Positions 14,982 through 22,464 of a stretch of DNA of 37,284 bases are shown in pieces. How positions within the stretch are numbered: position 1 is the stretch's first letter; every line of letters begins with the position of its first letter. The stretch is from a virus. A program made the translations under genes and the position numbers. The DNA is taken from the IMG/VR virus record IMGVR_UViG_3300037137_002360, positions 1-37,284 of that record. One strand, 5' to 3'. The notes beneath the pieces are model-generated. The model was given only the letters and a program-made list of their open reading frames with translations. It searched no databases and was not told where the DNA came from.

Positions 14982-15938
14982 TTACGAAGAACTAATAAAA
15001 CAACCCTTTACCTTTCCAGGAGTTGCTGTAAGGGGCCAAACCAAACCGAGACCTACGACCCCATACCATGCGGCGCTATTTACTCTTCCGTGATCCTGCC
15101 CGAAGTTGACCTGCACCCTGACCTCTGGTGTCTCCGCCTCGATCATGGCTGCGAAGTCGTCTCCGAAAATGATGCCCTCTCCAAGAACAGATCCGGTTCC
15201 CTTGGTACCAGAAAGACAGACCGTGTCCTTGATCTCGATGCACCGGATACTCTCGACCTTTCCGACCTCGGAGTTGTGAAGAGTATCGCCCTCACGGAGA
15301 TACTGCTTCCAAGTCTCGAAATCGTCGTCGTTCTTAATGCCCCTCATTGCCTTTGTGCTGAGTAGTCCGATATAATCGTCACCCTCGTAGGGATCGACGA
15401 TATAAGTGTCAGCGAAGGCGTCCCTGATGGCACCCAAGTGCGCGATATTCAGGTTGACGAGGGCTGCTATGTCGATTACTCCATCTTCCATGAAGGTTCC
15501 ACCGGTCAGAGATGTCGGGCCATAGACGAGGTAGGTGGTCTTCATGACCGTTGCCGCGAGTCGATCCAGGGCCTTTGTCATCTGCTTTCTGAGAGCCTTC
15601 TGAATCGGGTCCTGCGGGTCAAATTTCGAAAGCAACTGGCTCATGTGGCTGAATGTCACCGCACGGCCATATTCTCCAACCGTGATCGCCGTGGTGGACA
15701 GAGCAAAGTCATCCACAGGGATCCGGTCGTGCTCGCTAAGAGCAGCACTGGTAGGCTGGGTCAAAAGATCAGCCCGGGTAATGGTTTGTGATTCGCCTCG
15801 TTTTTTTCCAAAACCAGGTTCAGTCCTAACAAAGTCCATGAACTTGGACTCGACAATAGACTGTTCCCGAAGCTTGGCGCTCAAATTGTTGTTTTTATAA
15901 ACTCCGCTCGGTGCGGAAAATTCCCAGGTGAAATCCAT
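14982..15938 (-). CDS. Major capsid protein, N4-gp56 family
   Basis: A 318-residue protein that forms the head shell. It matches the N4-gp56 family pattern: an N-terminal FxxFVRTEPG segment, ITRADLLTQPTSAAL, ITVGEYGRAVTFSHMS (85-100), a helix DPIQKALRKQMTKALDRLA (110-128), a Y.GLLS / DPYEGDDYIG block (182-191), FETWKQYLREGDTLHN (207-222), and ETPEVRVQVNFGQDHGR...AWYGVVGLG near the end. AAGGAGGAA lies 6 bases before the start. It follows the scaffold gene by 13 bases, as in related phages. A divergent second copy is at 25141-25941. Confidence 0.9.
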   Translation of the reverse strand: MDFTWEFSAPSGVYKNNNLSAKLREQSIVESKFMDFVRTEPGFGKKRGESQTITRADLLTQPTSAALSEHDRIPVDDFALSTTAITVGEYGRAVTFSHMSQLLSKFDPQDPIQKALRKQMTKALDRLAATVMKTTYLVYGPTSLTGGTFMEDGVIDIAALVNLNIAHLGAIRDAFADTYIVDPYEGDDYIGLLSTKAMRGIKNDDDFETWKQYLREGDTLHNSEVGKVESIRCIEIKDTVCLSGTKGTGSVLGEGIIFGDDFAAMIEAETPEVRVQVNFGQDHGRVNSAAWYGVVGLGLVWPLTATPGKVKGCFISSS

Positions 15939-15951
15939 TTTTTATTCCTCC

Positions 15952-16977
15952 TTATGGTGAGTGACGGAGTTTCCTCCTTTCCAGGACGGCTCGTTGAGCA
16001 TCGCCCATCGTATGAGAGGCCTCCGGTTCTTTTTTGGTTGTTACTTTCGAACCGCGCCCAAGGACTTCAAGGTCTTCTTGATTCATCTTTTCCTTACGGA
16101 CACGTTCCCTCTCTTTGCCTCTGAGGTTATCAACGAAATCTTTGCATAACTTGGCGGTCTCTTTGATCTGGTCTTCCATGGGAAGTGATTTTGAGACGTC
16201 CACCGATAAGGACCAAAATAGTCGGAGAATACTTTCCTTCTCCTTCGGAGTGGTCTTATCAGAAATCAATTCGGTCTCTTCCAATGCAGTGTCAACAGCG
16301 GATATAACGGCCTCCCTATTTCTCTTGGCTTCTTCATGCTCCTCGAATGCGAGGGTGGCAACCTCGGCCTGTGCATCGGCCCAGACTTTAGCTACCTTTC
16401 CGTTATATTCCTGCATCAGCTTTTGATATGCGCCCCATTTGGCGTCAAACTCCGGATCGTCTCGATCCTGTGGCGGTACGGGAGATGGAATGGCTGCGGC
16501 CCGGGCAATGGTGTCATCGGCAACCTTCTGGCGTTTCACATTCCATGGGTTCTCGGCAGGGGCTGTAATGGGTGCTACCTTGGCGGCTTCGTCCACGCGC
16601 TTTTGAAGATCTGAAACCACAGTTTCGAGCTTCTTAGCCTTCGTGGTAGCCTCCGTCATCTTCTTTTTGGCTTCTTTAACAGCCTTCTCGGCGGCTATTT
16701 GGTCTTTGTACTGAAGGGCCTCTTCTTCGCCCTCTTTCTTGCCTTCGACCTTCTCTAATTCTTCTGCCGCTCTGTCCTCCTCAGCTCTTTTCTGCCTTGC
16801 CTTTGACTCTTCCACTTGCTTTTCAACCGCTTCTCCGCCTATTGCTCCGTGCTCGGAACTTCCCTTAAACTTGGCTTCGGACGAATCCTCACCGGGGCCC
16901 TTGCCAGTCTCGGGATCCACTTCTTCCTCGTACTCGTCGTCCAGATTCAAATCTTTTGCCGTCAATTGCTTTCCCAT
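15952..16977 (-). CDS. Putative capsid scaffolding protein
   Basis: A 341-residue, highly charged protein directly before the capsid gene. The start at 16977 (MGKQLTAKDLNLDDEYEEEV) has GGAGAGGG about 8 bases upstream; the frame extends to 17061 without a ribosome site. Residues about 45-140 are a Glu/Lys-rich coiled coil (EELEKVEGKKEGEEEA, KAVKEAKKKMTEATTKAKK), then a less charged middle rich in Pro, and a basic C-terminus (RKEKMNQEDLEVL...RRKLRH), as expected for a scaffold that binds the capsid protein by its C-terminal end. Assignment is by position and composition. Confidence 0.7.
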   Translation of the reverse strand: MGKQLTAKDLNLDDEYEEEVDPETGKGPGEDSSEAKFKGSSEHGAIGGEAVEKQVEESKARQKRAEEDRAAEELEKVEGKKEGEEEALQYKDQIAAEKAVKEAKKKMTEATTKAKKLETVVSDLQKRVDEAAKVAPITAPAENPWNVKRQKVADDTIARAAAIPSPVPPQDRDDPEFDAKWGAYQKLMQEYNGKVAKVWADAQAEVATLAFEEHEEAKRNREAVISAVDTALEETELISDKTTPKEKESILRLFWSLSVDVSKSLPMEDQIKETAKLCKDFVDNLRGKERERVRKEKMNQEDLEVLGRGSKVTTKKEPEASHTMGDAQRAVLERRKLRHSP

Positions 16978-17122
16978 CGTTTTCACCCTCTCCGAGAATC
17001 CCATTAGGGGTCGGAGTCCTTCCTTGTATTTCCAAGCGCGAGTCCCTACGCATTTGCGCATTTAGGGGCGCTGTGGATGCTATTCATTCCTCCTTCACGG
17101 GAGGGAAATAAATTCCATGTAT

Positions 17123-17218
17123 TCACGTACCAGAAATGATGTTGCCCCAACCATCTGTTGTAAAAGTCATCCATGGAGTTGTTAAGGTTGAATTCAATTC
17201 TTTCCCACAAACACACAT
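17123..17218 (-). CDS. Possible small leader protein
   Basis: A 31-residue frame starting MCVCGKELNS with GGAGAA about 7 bases upstream, the first frame after the terminator at 17243-17282 and ahead of the scaffold gene. The two early cysteines (CVC) are the only notable feature. The rest of the 16978-17242 stretch shows no other convincing gene. It may simply be a chance frame in the scaffold leader. Confidence 0.25.
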   Translation of the reverse strand: MCVCGKELNSTLTTPWMTFTTDGWGNIISGT

Positions 17219-17242
17219 CTTCTCTTCTCCTAACCCCAAAAG

Positions 17243-17282
17243 AAAAGGCTCTGACCGCCTGTATACAGCCAGAGCCTTTTTT
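17243..17282. terminator. Bidirectional rho-independent terminator after the tRNA
   Basis: AAAGGCTCTG (17244-17253) pairs with CAGAGCCTTT (17270-17279), with T-runs on the plus strand and TTTTCTTTT on the minus strand. On the minus strand it ends the transcript that carries the tRNA. Confidence 0.8.
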
Positions 17283-17293
17283 GATCTTTTGGG

Positions 17294-17318
17294 AACTTCG
17301 GCTCGAGACCGAAGTTTT
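17294..17318. other. Perfect hairpin between tRNA and terminator
   Basis: ACTTCGG pairs with CCGAAGT across a CTCGAGA loop, with TTTTTA on the plus strand. On the minus strand it follows the tRNA 3' end by about 11 bases and could guide tRNA 3' processing, or act as a plus-strand terminator. Confidence 0.5.
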
Positions 17319-17328
17319 TATTCCCTAT

Positions 17329-17407
17329 TGGTTGCGAGGGAGAGATTCGAACTCTCGTTGTTACGGCTTATGGGGCCGTCGCTGGAACCGCTCCAGTCCA
17401 CCTCGCG
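17329..17407 (-). tRNA. tRNA-Met (CAT), initiator-like, with encoded CCA
   Basis: The cloverleaf reads on the minus strand: acceptor CGCGAGG with CCTCGCA, anticodon stem ACGGC/GCCGT with loop CCCATAA (anticodon CAT), T arm GAGAG-TTCGAAT-CTCTC and an encoded CCA. The first pair is C1 with A72, a mismatch that is the hallmark of bacterial initiator tRNA; the start CGCG.GG.TGG also resembles tRNA-fMet. Two features differ: position 33 is C, not T, and the D arm pairs as CTGG/CCAG with an extra base. The three G-C pairs of the initiator anticodon stem are only partly kept. It lies 1 base after the stop of the gene at 17409. Confidence 0.85.
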
Positions 17408-17408
17408 A

Positions 17409-17762
17409 TTATCCTAAGTTTGGTATTTCTTTTGCCTGCCTCCCCAATCTCATCCGGGTCAACCTCTGTGCCGCAGCTTGTCCCAACTGGATGTCTCGTC
17501 CAAGTTTATCAAGCATTCCCAAAAGTGTGAGTGCTTCGGGATCATGATTTACCAATTCCTCTATCCTTTTTTGGACCGCCTTCTCGACCATAGTCACAAA
17601 AAACTTACCGCTTTTCGTCCGAAGCTTTTGTTCCGCCTCCAATGCGGCAGCCATTTCGGATTCAAGCTGATTCTCTAACAGTTTTTCTTTCTCGGTAGAA
17701 CCGCCTCTTGGCCTTCCACTCCTAATATCAACTGCCATTCCACCCGTTATGCTATCGCTCAT
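17409..17762 (-). CDS. Hypothetical small phage protein
   Basis: A 117-residue protein with a Gly/Arg-rich start (MAVDIRSGRPRGGS from residue 9) and a long helical, charged region (KEKLLENQLESEMAAALEAE), likely coiled coil, ending with a basic stretch (RLTRMRLGRQAKEI). AGGGGAA lies 5 bases before the start at 17762, and the ATG overlaps the upstream stop. It sits between the small basic proteins and the tRNA in the structural operon. No family recognised; could be internal virion or scaffold-related. Confidence 0.55.
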   Translation of the reverse strand: MSDSITGGMAVDIRSGRPRGGSTEKEKLLENQLESEMAAALEAEQKLRTKSGKFFVTMVEKAVQKRIEELVNHDPEALTLLGMLDKLGRDIQLGQAAAQRLTRMRLGRQAKEIPNLG

Positions 17763-18034
17763 TTGTTCCCCTTCTTCTTCAATTTCTTGGCTTCCGGCAT
17801 GAACCCCGCCAATGCGCTACCCTTCATTTTCATAAGGGATCTTCCAGGAGAGACAGGCCCCCCTTTAGCCCTTGGAATTAATCGATCTTTCCACGGGCGC
17901 GGACCAGTCCAGGGACGAGCAACGCCACCCTTCCCGGGAATACTTTCTCCCTTGCCATAAGGCATCCGAGTCGAAGCTCCTGCTGGACTAATCCCTGCGG
18001 CTTCTTCCATTTTTTCGATATAGGTTTTTGCCAT
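17759..18034 (-). CDS. Small basic protein with LAGFMP-KKLKK C-terminal motif
   Basis: A 91-residue Gly/Pro-rich basic protein. Its end reads SLMKMKGSALAGFMPEAKKL and then KKKG, nearly the same as the end of the next gene upstream (18068-18295), so the two share a C-terminal module. AAGGAG lies 8 bases before the start. The N-terminus (MAKTYIEKMEEAAGI) is helical, followed by a low-complexity Pro/Gly linker. No function known; the shared tail suggests binding to the same partner such as portal, capsid or DNA. Confidence 0.6.
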   Translation of the reverse strand: MAKTYIEKMEEAAGISPAGASTRMPYGKGESIPGKGGVARPWTGPRPWKDRLIPRAKGGPVSPGRSLMKMKGSALAGFMPEAKKLKKKGNK

Positions 18035-18067
18035 GGTCTTACTCCTTCGCTTGCACTCAGTTGCAAG

Positions 18068-18295
18068 TTAAATCATCAGGCCGGATGGAATTTTTGTTCC
18101 CTTCTTCTTCCCCTTCTTTAACTTCTTGGGGCCTGGCATGAACCCTGCCAGAGGCATCCCTTTTGTCTTCATCAACGGAGGGCGCCTGGTAGGTGCCGTC
18201 GGTCTGGCCATCGGAGGTCTCATCATGGGCGGACCCCCCATGCCTCCCATTCCTGGAGTCATTCCCATGCTTCCTAATCCTTTTTTGATTGCCAT
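18068..18295 (-). CDS. Met/Gly/Pro-rich small protein with LAGFMP-KKLKK motif
   Basis: A 75-residue protein. The first half is low-complexity with repeated MG, GG and PP (MGMTPGMGGMGGPPMMRPPM), then the motif PLMKTKGMPLAGFMPGPKKL and a lysine-rich end. It shares this tail with the downstream gene 17759-18034. AAAGGAG lies about 7 bases before the start. Probably a minor or internal virion protein by position, but no family is recognised. Confidence 0.6.
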   Translation of the reverse strand: MAIKKGLGSMGMTPGMGGMGGPPMMRPPMARPTAPTRRPPLMKTKGMPLAGFMPGPKKLKKGKKKGTKIPSGLMI

Positions 18296-18312
18296 AATTT
18301 TCTCCTTTCTGG

Positions 18313-18561
18313 TTATTTGGAATATTTATTTAACTCAACATTCTTTGTTTTAAGTATCGAATAGGGGAGACTCTTCCCCTTTGCTTCCTTAGAATGACTC
18401 CGAAGTTCCTTGAGGGTCATCCCCTTGGCCATCTCTTTGGACGCACCCTTAAGCTTTGACCGTGGGATCTTCCCCTCCCTTACTCCCAATGCGATATTCC
18501 CAGCAATGGTCTGTTTTCCTGATGTATAGGGTGTATGGGGTCGTTTGGATTTGCAGTTCAT
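18313..18561 (-). CDS. DUF3008-like small basic protein
   Basis: An 82-residue protein. The pattern GNIALGVREGKI, then KGASKEMAKGMTLKELRSHS and KGKSLP resembles DUF3008 proteins (a 'GAA..AK.G......S...K.MAKSMT..QL..FA.TK.KGLP' layout), small basic proteins found in phages and bacteria. AAGG lies 5 bases before the start. It lies in the run of small basic genes between the portal and the scaffold, so a virion or DNA-associated role is plausible but not shown. Confidence 0.6.
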   Translation of the reverse strand: MNCKSKRPHTPYTSGKQTIAGNIALGVREGKIPRSKLKGASKEMAKGMTLKELRSHSKEAKGKSLPYSILKTKNVELNKYSK

Positions 18562-18569
18562 TTACCTTA

Positions 18570-19163
18570 TCATCCCGAACTTGGTGACAAACTCGGACTC
18601 GTACTTGGAGATTCCGAGGGCGATTCCGAAGGTGAAACGCTCGGCGATTCCGAAGGCGATACGGAAGCGCTCGGGCTTAGACTGGGCGATTCCGACGGTG
18701 ACTCCGAAGGTGAAACTGACGGCGATAACGACGGTGACTCCGAAGCACTCGGACTTAGACTTGGTGACTCGGACGGTGAAACGGAGGCACTTGGGCTGAG
18801 ACTCGGAGATTCTGAAGGTGACTTGCTCGGAGACCCAGATGGAGAAACCGACGGGGAGATCGAAGGCGACTTGGATTTTGACATACTCCACGATTTTGAA
18901 GGCGACCTACTCGGTGATGCCGAGGGCGAAACGCTTGGTGAAAGACTTGGGCTCACCGATGGTGAAACTGACGGAGAGACTGAAGGACTAACGGATGGAC
19001 TCATACTCAGCGAACCGTATCCTGCAAGCATCACAACGTTGCGTAACTCCTCAAGTCTCTCCATTACCGAACCATCTGCATTCGGTGTTACTGCCGTGCT
19101 ATCATAGCCTGTAACTATCGCGGCTCTCCATGATTCCCCACCAATCGGACCATGTTTTGGCAT
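18570..19163 (-). CDS. Ser-Pro repeat protein
   Basis: A 197-residue protein. The N-terminal 50 residues are non-repetitive (MPKHGPIGGESWRAAIVTGY, DGSVMERLEELRNVVMLAGY) and look like the anchor of a phage structural protein. The remaining 145 are almost only SPS-x units (x = V, A, E, L, K). Such a run would form an extended, flexible or heavily modifiable stalk. AAAAGGAG lies 7 bases before the start. A fibre- or brush-like extension on the virion is the likely role (inferred). A short SPS-like tail is also on the small protein at 36883-37053. Confidence 0.65.
   Translation of the reverse strand: MPKHGPIGGESWRAAIVTGYDSTAVTPNADGSVMERLEELRNVVMLAGYGSLSMSPSVSPSVSPSVSPSVSPSLSPSVSPSASPSRSPSKSWSMSKSKSPSISPSVSPSGSPSKSPSESPSLSPSASVSPSESPSLSPSASESPSLSPSVSPSESPSESPSLSPSASVSPSESPSVSPSESPSESPSTSPSLSPSSG
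18573..19010 (-). repeat. Tandem Ser-Pro coding repeat
   Basis: About 437 bases of short imperfect tandem units that encode SPS-x; on the plus strand they read as alternating GGNGANTCNGANGG-like blocks. It is prone to slippage, so length may vary between strains. Confidence 0.75.
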
Positions 19164-19187
19164 CGTATTTTCTCCTTTTAATAAAGA

Positions 19188-19973
19188 TTATCGTCTATAT
19201 TCAACAGTTAACAACCCAGATGTTGCTCCTGTCCTGATTGCCTTAAACTTCCTGATATCGTCAAAGTTTTCGAAGAGGTAGTTCTGCCCGATCTCAAGAA
19301 GCTGGCCTATTGTCGTAGTTGGGGTATTATTTTTAGAGAACCGGATCTGTCCTGCCTCCAGCACCCCAAATGCTTCAACAGCAGGCAGTGGTCCACGCAC
19401 ATGCGCCTCTATCAACCTAATAGAATCAATGAATATATCGGAAGAAAGTGCGACAAGATTTGCGAAGGTAATGGTGTAGTCAGTATACAAACCGTGCGCA
19501 TTGAAATTCAGGGTAAACTGTGTCCACGCGCCATTGGAATTGGCTAAGGTTATAAAGGTGGGTGCTGTCCGCCATGTTCCCGCATCCATTAGATATTTAT
19601 TCGAACCAGAATCTTTAATCTCTATTTTGGAAGTTTTATCCCCAGCCGAATTTCGATAACAAACATCCAGAGTGTAATATCCACCCGGACTCATACGGAT
19701 CGCCTGTTCTATGCTGGCAAGAGATTCCGAACCGTCAATTGACAATTTCAACCCGTATGTCCCCCCCCTGGTGGTCGTTCCTTCCCTGTTGACGCTGGAA
19801 GTGCCTGCTATTGTTGGTGTCCAATATCGTGGGACTATGGCAGATGTCCAGATCTCAAGTGCCCCATCAATCAGGCAATCGCCGAGTAAAAATTTATCTG
19901 AATTTAAACCAACCGCCGTTGCGCCTACTTCCAATACCTCTGCCGCAAATGGTTCTAATTGCCGTTTCGACAT
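19188..19973 (-). CDS. Decoration-type protein with inserted jelly-roll (CBM-like) domain
   Basis: A 261-residue protein that looks like two nested parts. Residues 1-30 (RQLEPFAAEVLEVGATAVGL) and about 200-261 (EAGQIRFSKNNTPTTTIGQ, LLEIGQNYLFENFDDIRKF, KAIRTGATSGLLTVEY) together form the pattern of small phage decoration-like proteins ('TVGTSAVGLT...VETAPVRF..DGT.PT..VG.LL..GD...L.....I..F.AIRTG'). Between them is a 150-residue beta-rich domain (YGLKLSIDGSES...YYTLDVCYRNSAGDKT...IFIDSIRLIEA) of carbohydrate-binding jelly-roll type. AAGGAG lies 7 bases before the start. It follows the portal gene. Confidence 0.6.
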   Translation of the reverse strand: MSKRQLEPFAAEVLEVGATAVGLNSDKFLLGDCLIDGALEIWTSAIVPRYWTPTIAGTSSVNREGTTTRGGTYGLKLSIDGSESLASIEQAIRMSPGGYYTLDVCYRNSAGDKTSKIEIKDSGSNKYLMDAGTWRTAPTFITLANSNGAWTQFTLNFNAHGLYTDYTITFANLVALSSDIFIDSIRLIEAHVRGPLPAVEAFGVLEAGQIRFSKNNTPTTTIGQLLEIGQNYLFENFDDIRKFKAIRTGATSGLLTVEYRR

Positions 19974-19991
19974 TTTTCTCTCCTTTTCATC

Positions 19992-21848
19992 CTATACTTG
20001 CCCTTCAGGGGCCGTCATTTCCGCCGGAAGTACTTCTCCCACTGGAGCCGCTTCTGGACTAACCACTCCTGCACCGGCCCCCCCATTTCCACCGGCAGTC
20101 ACGCCTCCAGCTTGTTGAGCCGCCATCTCCTCAACTTTCTTTAGGGTCTCTTCAATACGGTCAATGGCTTCTGCCTGATCATCCGTGACAATAAAATCAG
20201 GCTCATAAAAACCGAGTGCATTGACTGATTTCTTAAGTAGCTTGAAGGGCTTAAAATATTTTGAAAATGCCGATTGCTCGGCCTTTCCCATCATCCACTG
20301 AAGGCGCGGGATGAGCTCACTATTTTTGATCTGTGCGCTAATTCCTGAAATTTTAATGTCACAATTCGCACGAAGCATTTCCCTCTTTGCCTCTATAGGC
20401 ATTGCAGCGAATGAAGCGGCAGCAGGGTTATTGGTCATTACCCTACTGACGGTGGGGTTAGAATATTCGGACCAATTCAGGATCAACACTTCAAGGGCAG
20501 CCCTGATCACATTGATAGCCCCCTCCTCGATATCTTCCCCTATACTGTCGAATATGGTCATGCTCTGGCTGGTCTTTAGGTCTACCTCGCCCTTGGTGAT
20601 CTGAGTCCGTGTTCCACGTTGACCCGCAACGAATTGGTTCACAAATGAAGAATTTTCCCGGCGCTGATCCCAGTGCTGAAGTGTCGCGAGGCTCTCATTA
20701 GTTGAGGGGCTCGTGTAGACCTCCTTAACCACCGGTTGACCCGCCGCCGCATTTGAACTACGAAGAACCGTCTTGCCAGGCCACATTGCTGTGTCTGTGG
20801 GGTCCTCCAGGTCCATCCGGTTTAACTCTCGCAACTTATTGACCCGCCACGACAGATCATCGATATGTAGACTCATTAGATTGCAGGTATTGAGCCATAG
20901 GAGAAGGGAGGTCTCAATAACGCCATGTCCCTCAAACGTAAATAAATCTGGAAGGGGAGAAAAAGATACTCCGGGCCATCTCATTGTAACGAAAGGATTG
21001 GGTTCCGGGTTTCTAATCAAAACATCTCCAGCCATGGTAAATCTGGCATTTTCGAGAAGAAGTTCTCCCTGCTTATCCAAAGCCACTCCCCAATGCTCAA
21101 CCAACCTCACGGCATGTCTAAACGTAGTCCTTTGGTAATACTGACCTTTTCTACGAGCCCGCTTCTCCGCAGTTTCCTTGCCCCATCCTGTTTCGTTAGC
21201 TGTGACCTCATCTAACCTGACGTATCGTTTACCAAGTTGTTTAACTTTCCATAAATCAAGCCACTCCACATGGTCCCAGTAATCTCCAGACCATGGCTCT
21301 CGTGGCGTCGCATCTGGGTCACGATAGATCTGCCATGGAGGAACGAGAGAAAAAACCAATCCCTTACCGGGGACCCACCTCGGAATCATCTCATGGGATT
21401 GACCTATAGCAAAACCGAGTTCGGACCCATCAGAGAATGCAGTGTCGAGCCGTGCATGTTGTGGGTTTAGCCAAATAGTCAAGGCCTCCCGGAAAAAAGC
21501 GGCGATCTGTTTATCCTCATCCCCTACTCCCTCGATCGAATACCAATCCGGTTGCCTGAGCGCCTTACGAATGACAGCTACACCCTGCTTGACAGTAGCC
21601 GTCATATCACCGGTAGTCATCTTGGCTTGCCAATCTTCTTTTTCGGAATAATCTATCTGTGCTCGATAAGCTCTATAGCATTGGTCCCAGAGGTGTCTGA
21701 CCTCTAAATTGGCGTCTTCACTTTCCTTTATGCAACTGTGGGCGAAATCTACAAATATATCAGGATCTTCAATGCCGTAAGCCGTAGCGGCCTCTTCCCT
21801 TTCTGACAGCTCTTGATCATCCCACCCCTGCGTACTTGCATCAGCCAT
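19992..21848 (-). CDS. Portal protein
   Basis: A 618-residue protein of the N4-like portal type: a long N-terminal helix region, DWQAKMTTGDMTATVKQGVA, the FSLVPPWQIYRDPDATPREP motif (about 168-187), then HVEWLDLW, a stem-like region, and a long C-terminal helix (EETLKKVEEMAAQQ) followed by a Gly/Ala/Pro-rich tail. The portal forms the ring through which DNA enters the head. The start lies inside the last codons of the HNH gene at 21841-22386, with AGGAAGAG upstream. Gene order TerS, TerL, portal, scaffold, capsid fits. Confidence 0.9.
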   Translation of the reverse strand: MADASTQGWDDQELSEREEAATAYGIEDPDIFVDFAHSCIKESEDANLEVRHLWDQCYRAYRAQIDYSEKEDWQAKMTTGDMTATVKQGVAVIRKALRQPDWYSIEGVGDEDKQIAAFFREALTIWLNPQHARLDTAFSDGSELGFAIGQSHEMIPRWVPGKGLVFSLVPPWQIYRDPDATPREPWSGDYWDHVEWLDLWKVKQLGKRYVRLDEVTANETGWGKETAEKRARRKGQYYQRTTFRHAVRLVEHWGVALDKQGELLLENARFTMAGDVLIRNPEPNPFVTMRWPGVSFSPLPDLFTFEGHGVIETSLLLWLNTCNLMSLHIDDLSWRVNKLRELNRMDLEDPTDTAMWPGKTVLRSSNAAAGQPVVKEVYTSPSTNESLATLQHWDQRRENSSFVNQFVAGQRGTRTQITKGEVDLKTSQSMTIFDSIGEDIEEGAINVIRAALEVLILNWSEYSNPTVSRVMTNNPAAASFAAMPIEAKREMLRANCDIKISGISAQIKNSELIPRLQWMMGKAEQSAFSKYFKPFKLLKKSVNALGFYEPDFIVTDDQAEAIDRIEETLKKVEEMAAQQAGGVTAGGNGGAGAGVVSPEAAPVGEVLPAEMTAPEGQV

Positions 21849-22386
21849 TATTTATCTCTTCCTTTAGGCGAAGATATTTCCCTAATAAAGTCAAATGCCA
21901 TCCTCGGTCTATAGCTTCCACAAATCTATGACACTGGAAACAAACCCAAATCCCCTTACGCATATTTTCATCGTCCCAATGATGATAAAGAAGTTTTTTC
22001 CCAGACTCTCCGTTAAGCTCGCATTTTCCATCTTCTGGATATTTTCTCTTTGGAACCCTAAAAACACCGTTTACCGTATGGAGATAACGTTCTCGCTGTT
22101 TGTAATTTCCCACCCTTCGGTGATAAGCCCTTGCCTCTTCACGACAGGTACGACATGTTCTAAATTGTTCGTCCTCTCTAACTTTTCCACATCGGCAAAG
22201 ACCCTGGCCGGAGTTTCTGTCACGTTTTTCCCTCTGTCTCTTTGTAATTCCTGGCCGAGCCTTTTTGTTGTATTCTCTTATTTTGTTTGGATTATTCTTT
22301 CTCCATTCATGCTGCCATGCTGCATTCTTTTTTCGACTTTTTATCTCACTCTGATCTATCCCTTGAAGTCCTTCGTCAAGTGCCAT
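21841..22386 (-). CDS. HNH endonuclease upstream of the portal gene
   Basis: A 181-residue protein. It has a basic helical start (KNAAWQHEWRKNNPNKIREY), a cysteine cluster (CRCGKVR...CRTCREE), and an HNH-like C-terminal domain (CELNGESGKKLLYHHWDD, then ENMRKGIWVCFQCHR), where YHH supplies the catalytic histidine. The DNA is A+T-rich. Its final codons AAT GGC TGA contain the portal's ATG, an 8-base overlap identical in form to that at 8631/8638. AAGGGA lies about 8 bases before its start. It is a mobile gene placed next to a conserved gene without cutting it. Confidence 0.8.
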   Translation of the reverse strand: MALDEGLQGIDQSEIKSRKKNAAWQHEWRKNNPNKIREYNKKARPGITKRQREKRDRNSGQGLCRCGKVREDEQFRTCRTCREEARAYHRRVGNYKQRERYLHTVNGVFRVPKRKYPEDGKCELNGESGKKLLYHHWDDENMRKGIWVCFQCHRFVEAIDRGWHLTLLGKYLRLKEEINNG

Positions 22387-22418
22387 GAATCATCCCTTTA
22401 CATTTGCGAATAAAGAAA

Positions 22419-22464
22419 CAAAAAAACCCCTTACTCAAGGACTTTTGGTCCTCAAATAAGGGGT
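22419..22464 (-). terminator. Rho-independent terminator hairpin
   Basis: On the minus strand ACCCCTTA with AGGAC, loop CAAAA, GTCCT with TAAGGGGT, then seven T. It lies 33 bases before the HNH/portal unit starts, after the small gene at 22496. Confidence 0.85.

Noticed and set aside
18573-19010. Tandem repeats as a possible CRISPR array
   Set aside because: The units are short, contiguous and coding (SPS-x), without spacers.
18535-19107. A 190-codon plus-strand frame rich in Gly, Asp, Glu and Ser
   Set aside because: It is the opposite-strand reading of the Ser-Pro repeat gene; the minus frame has a ribosome site and a non-repetitive N-terminal domain.
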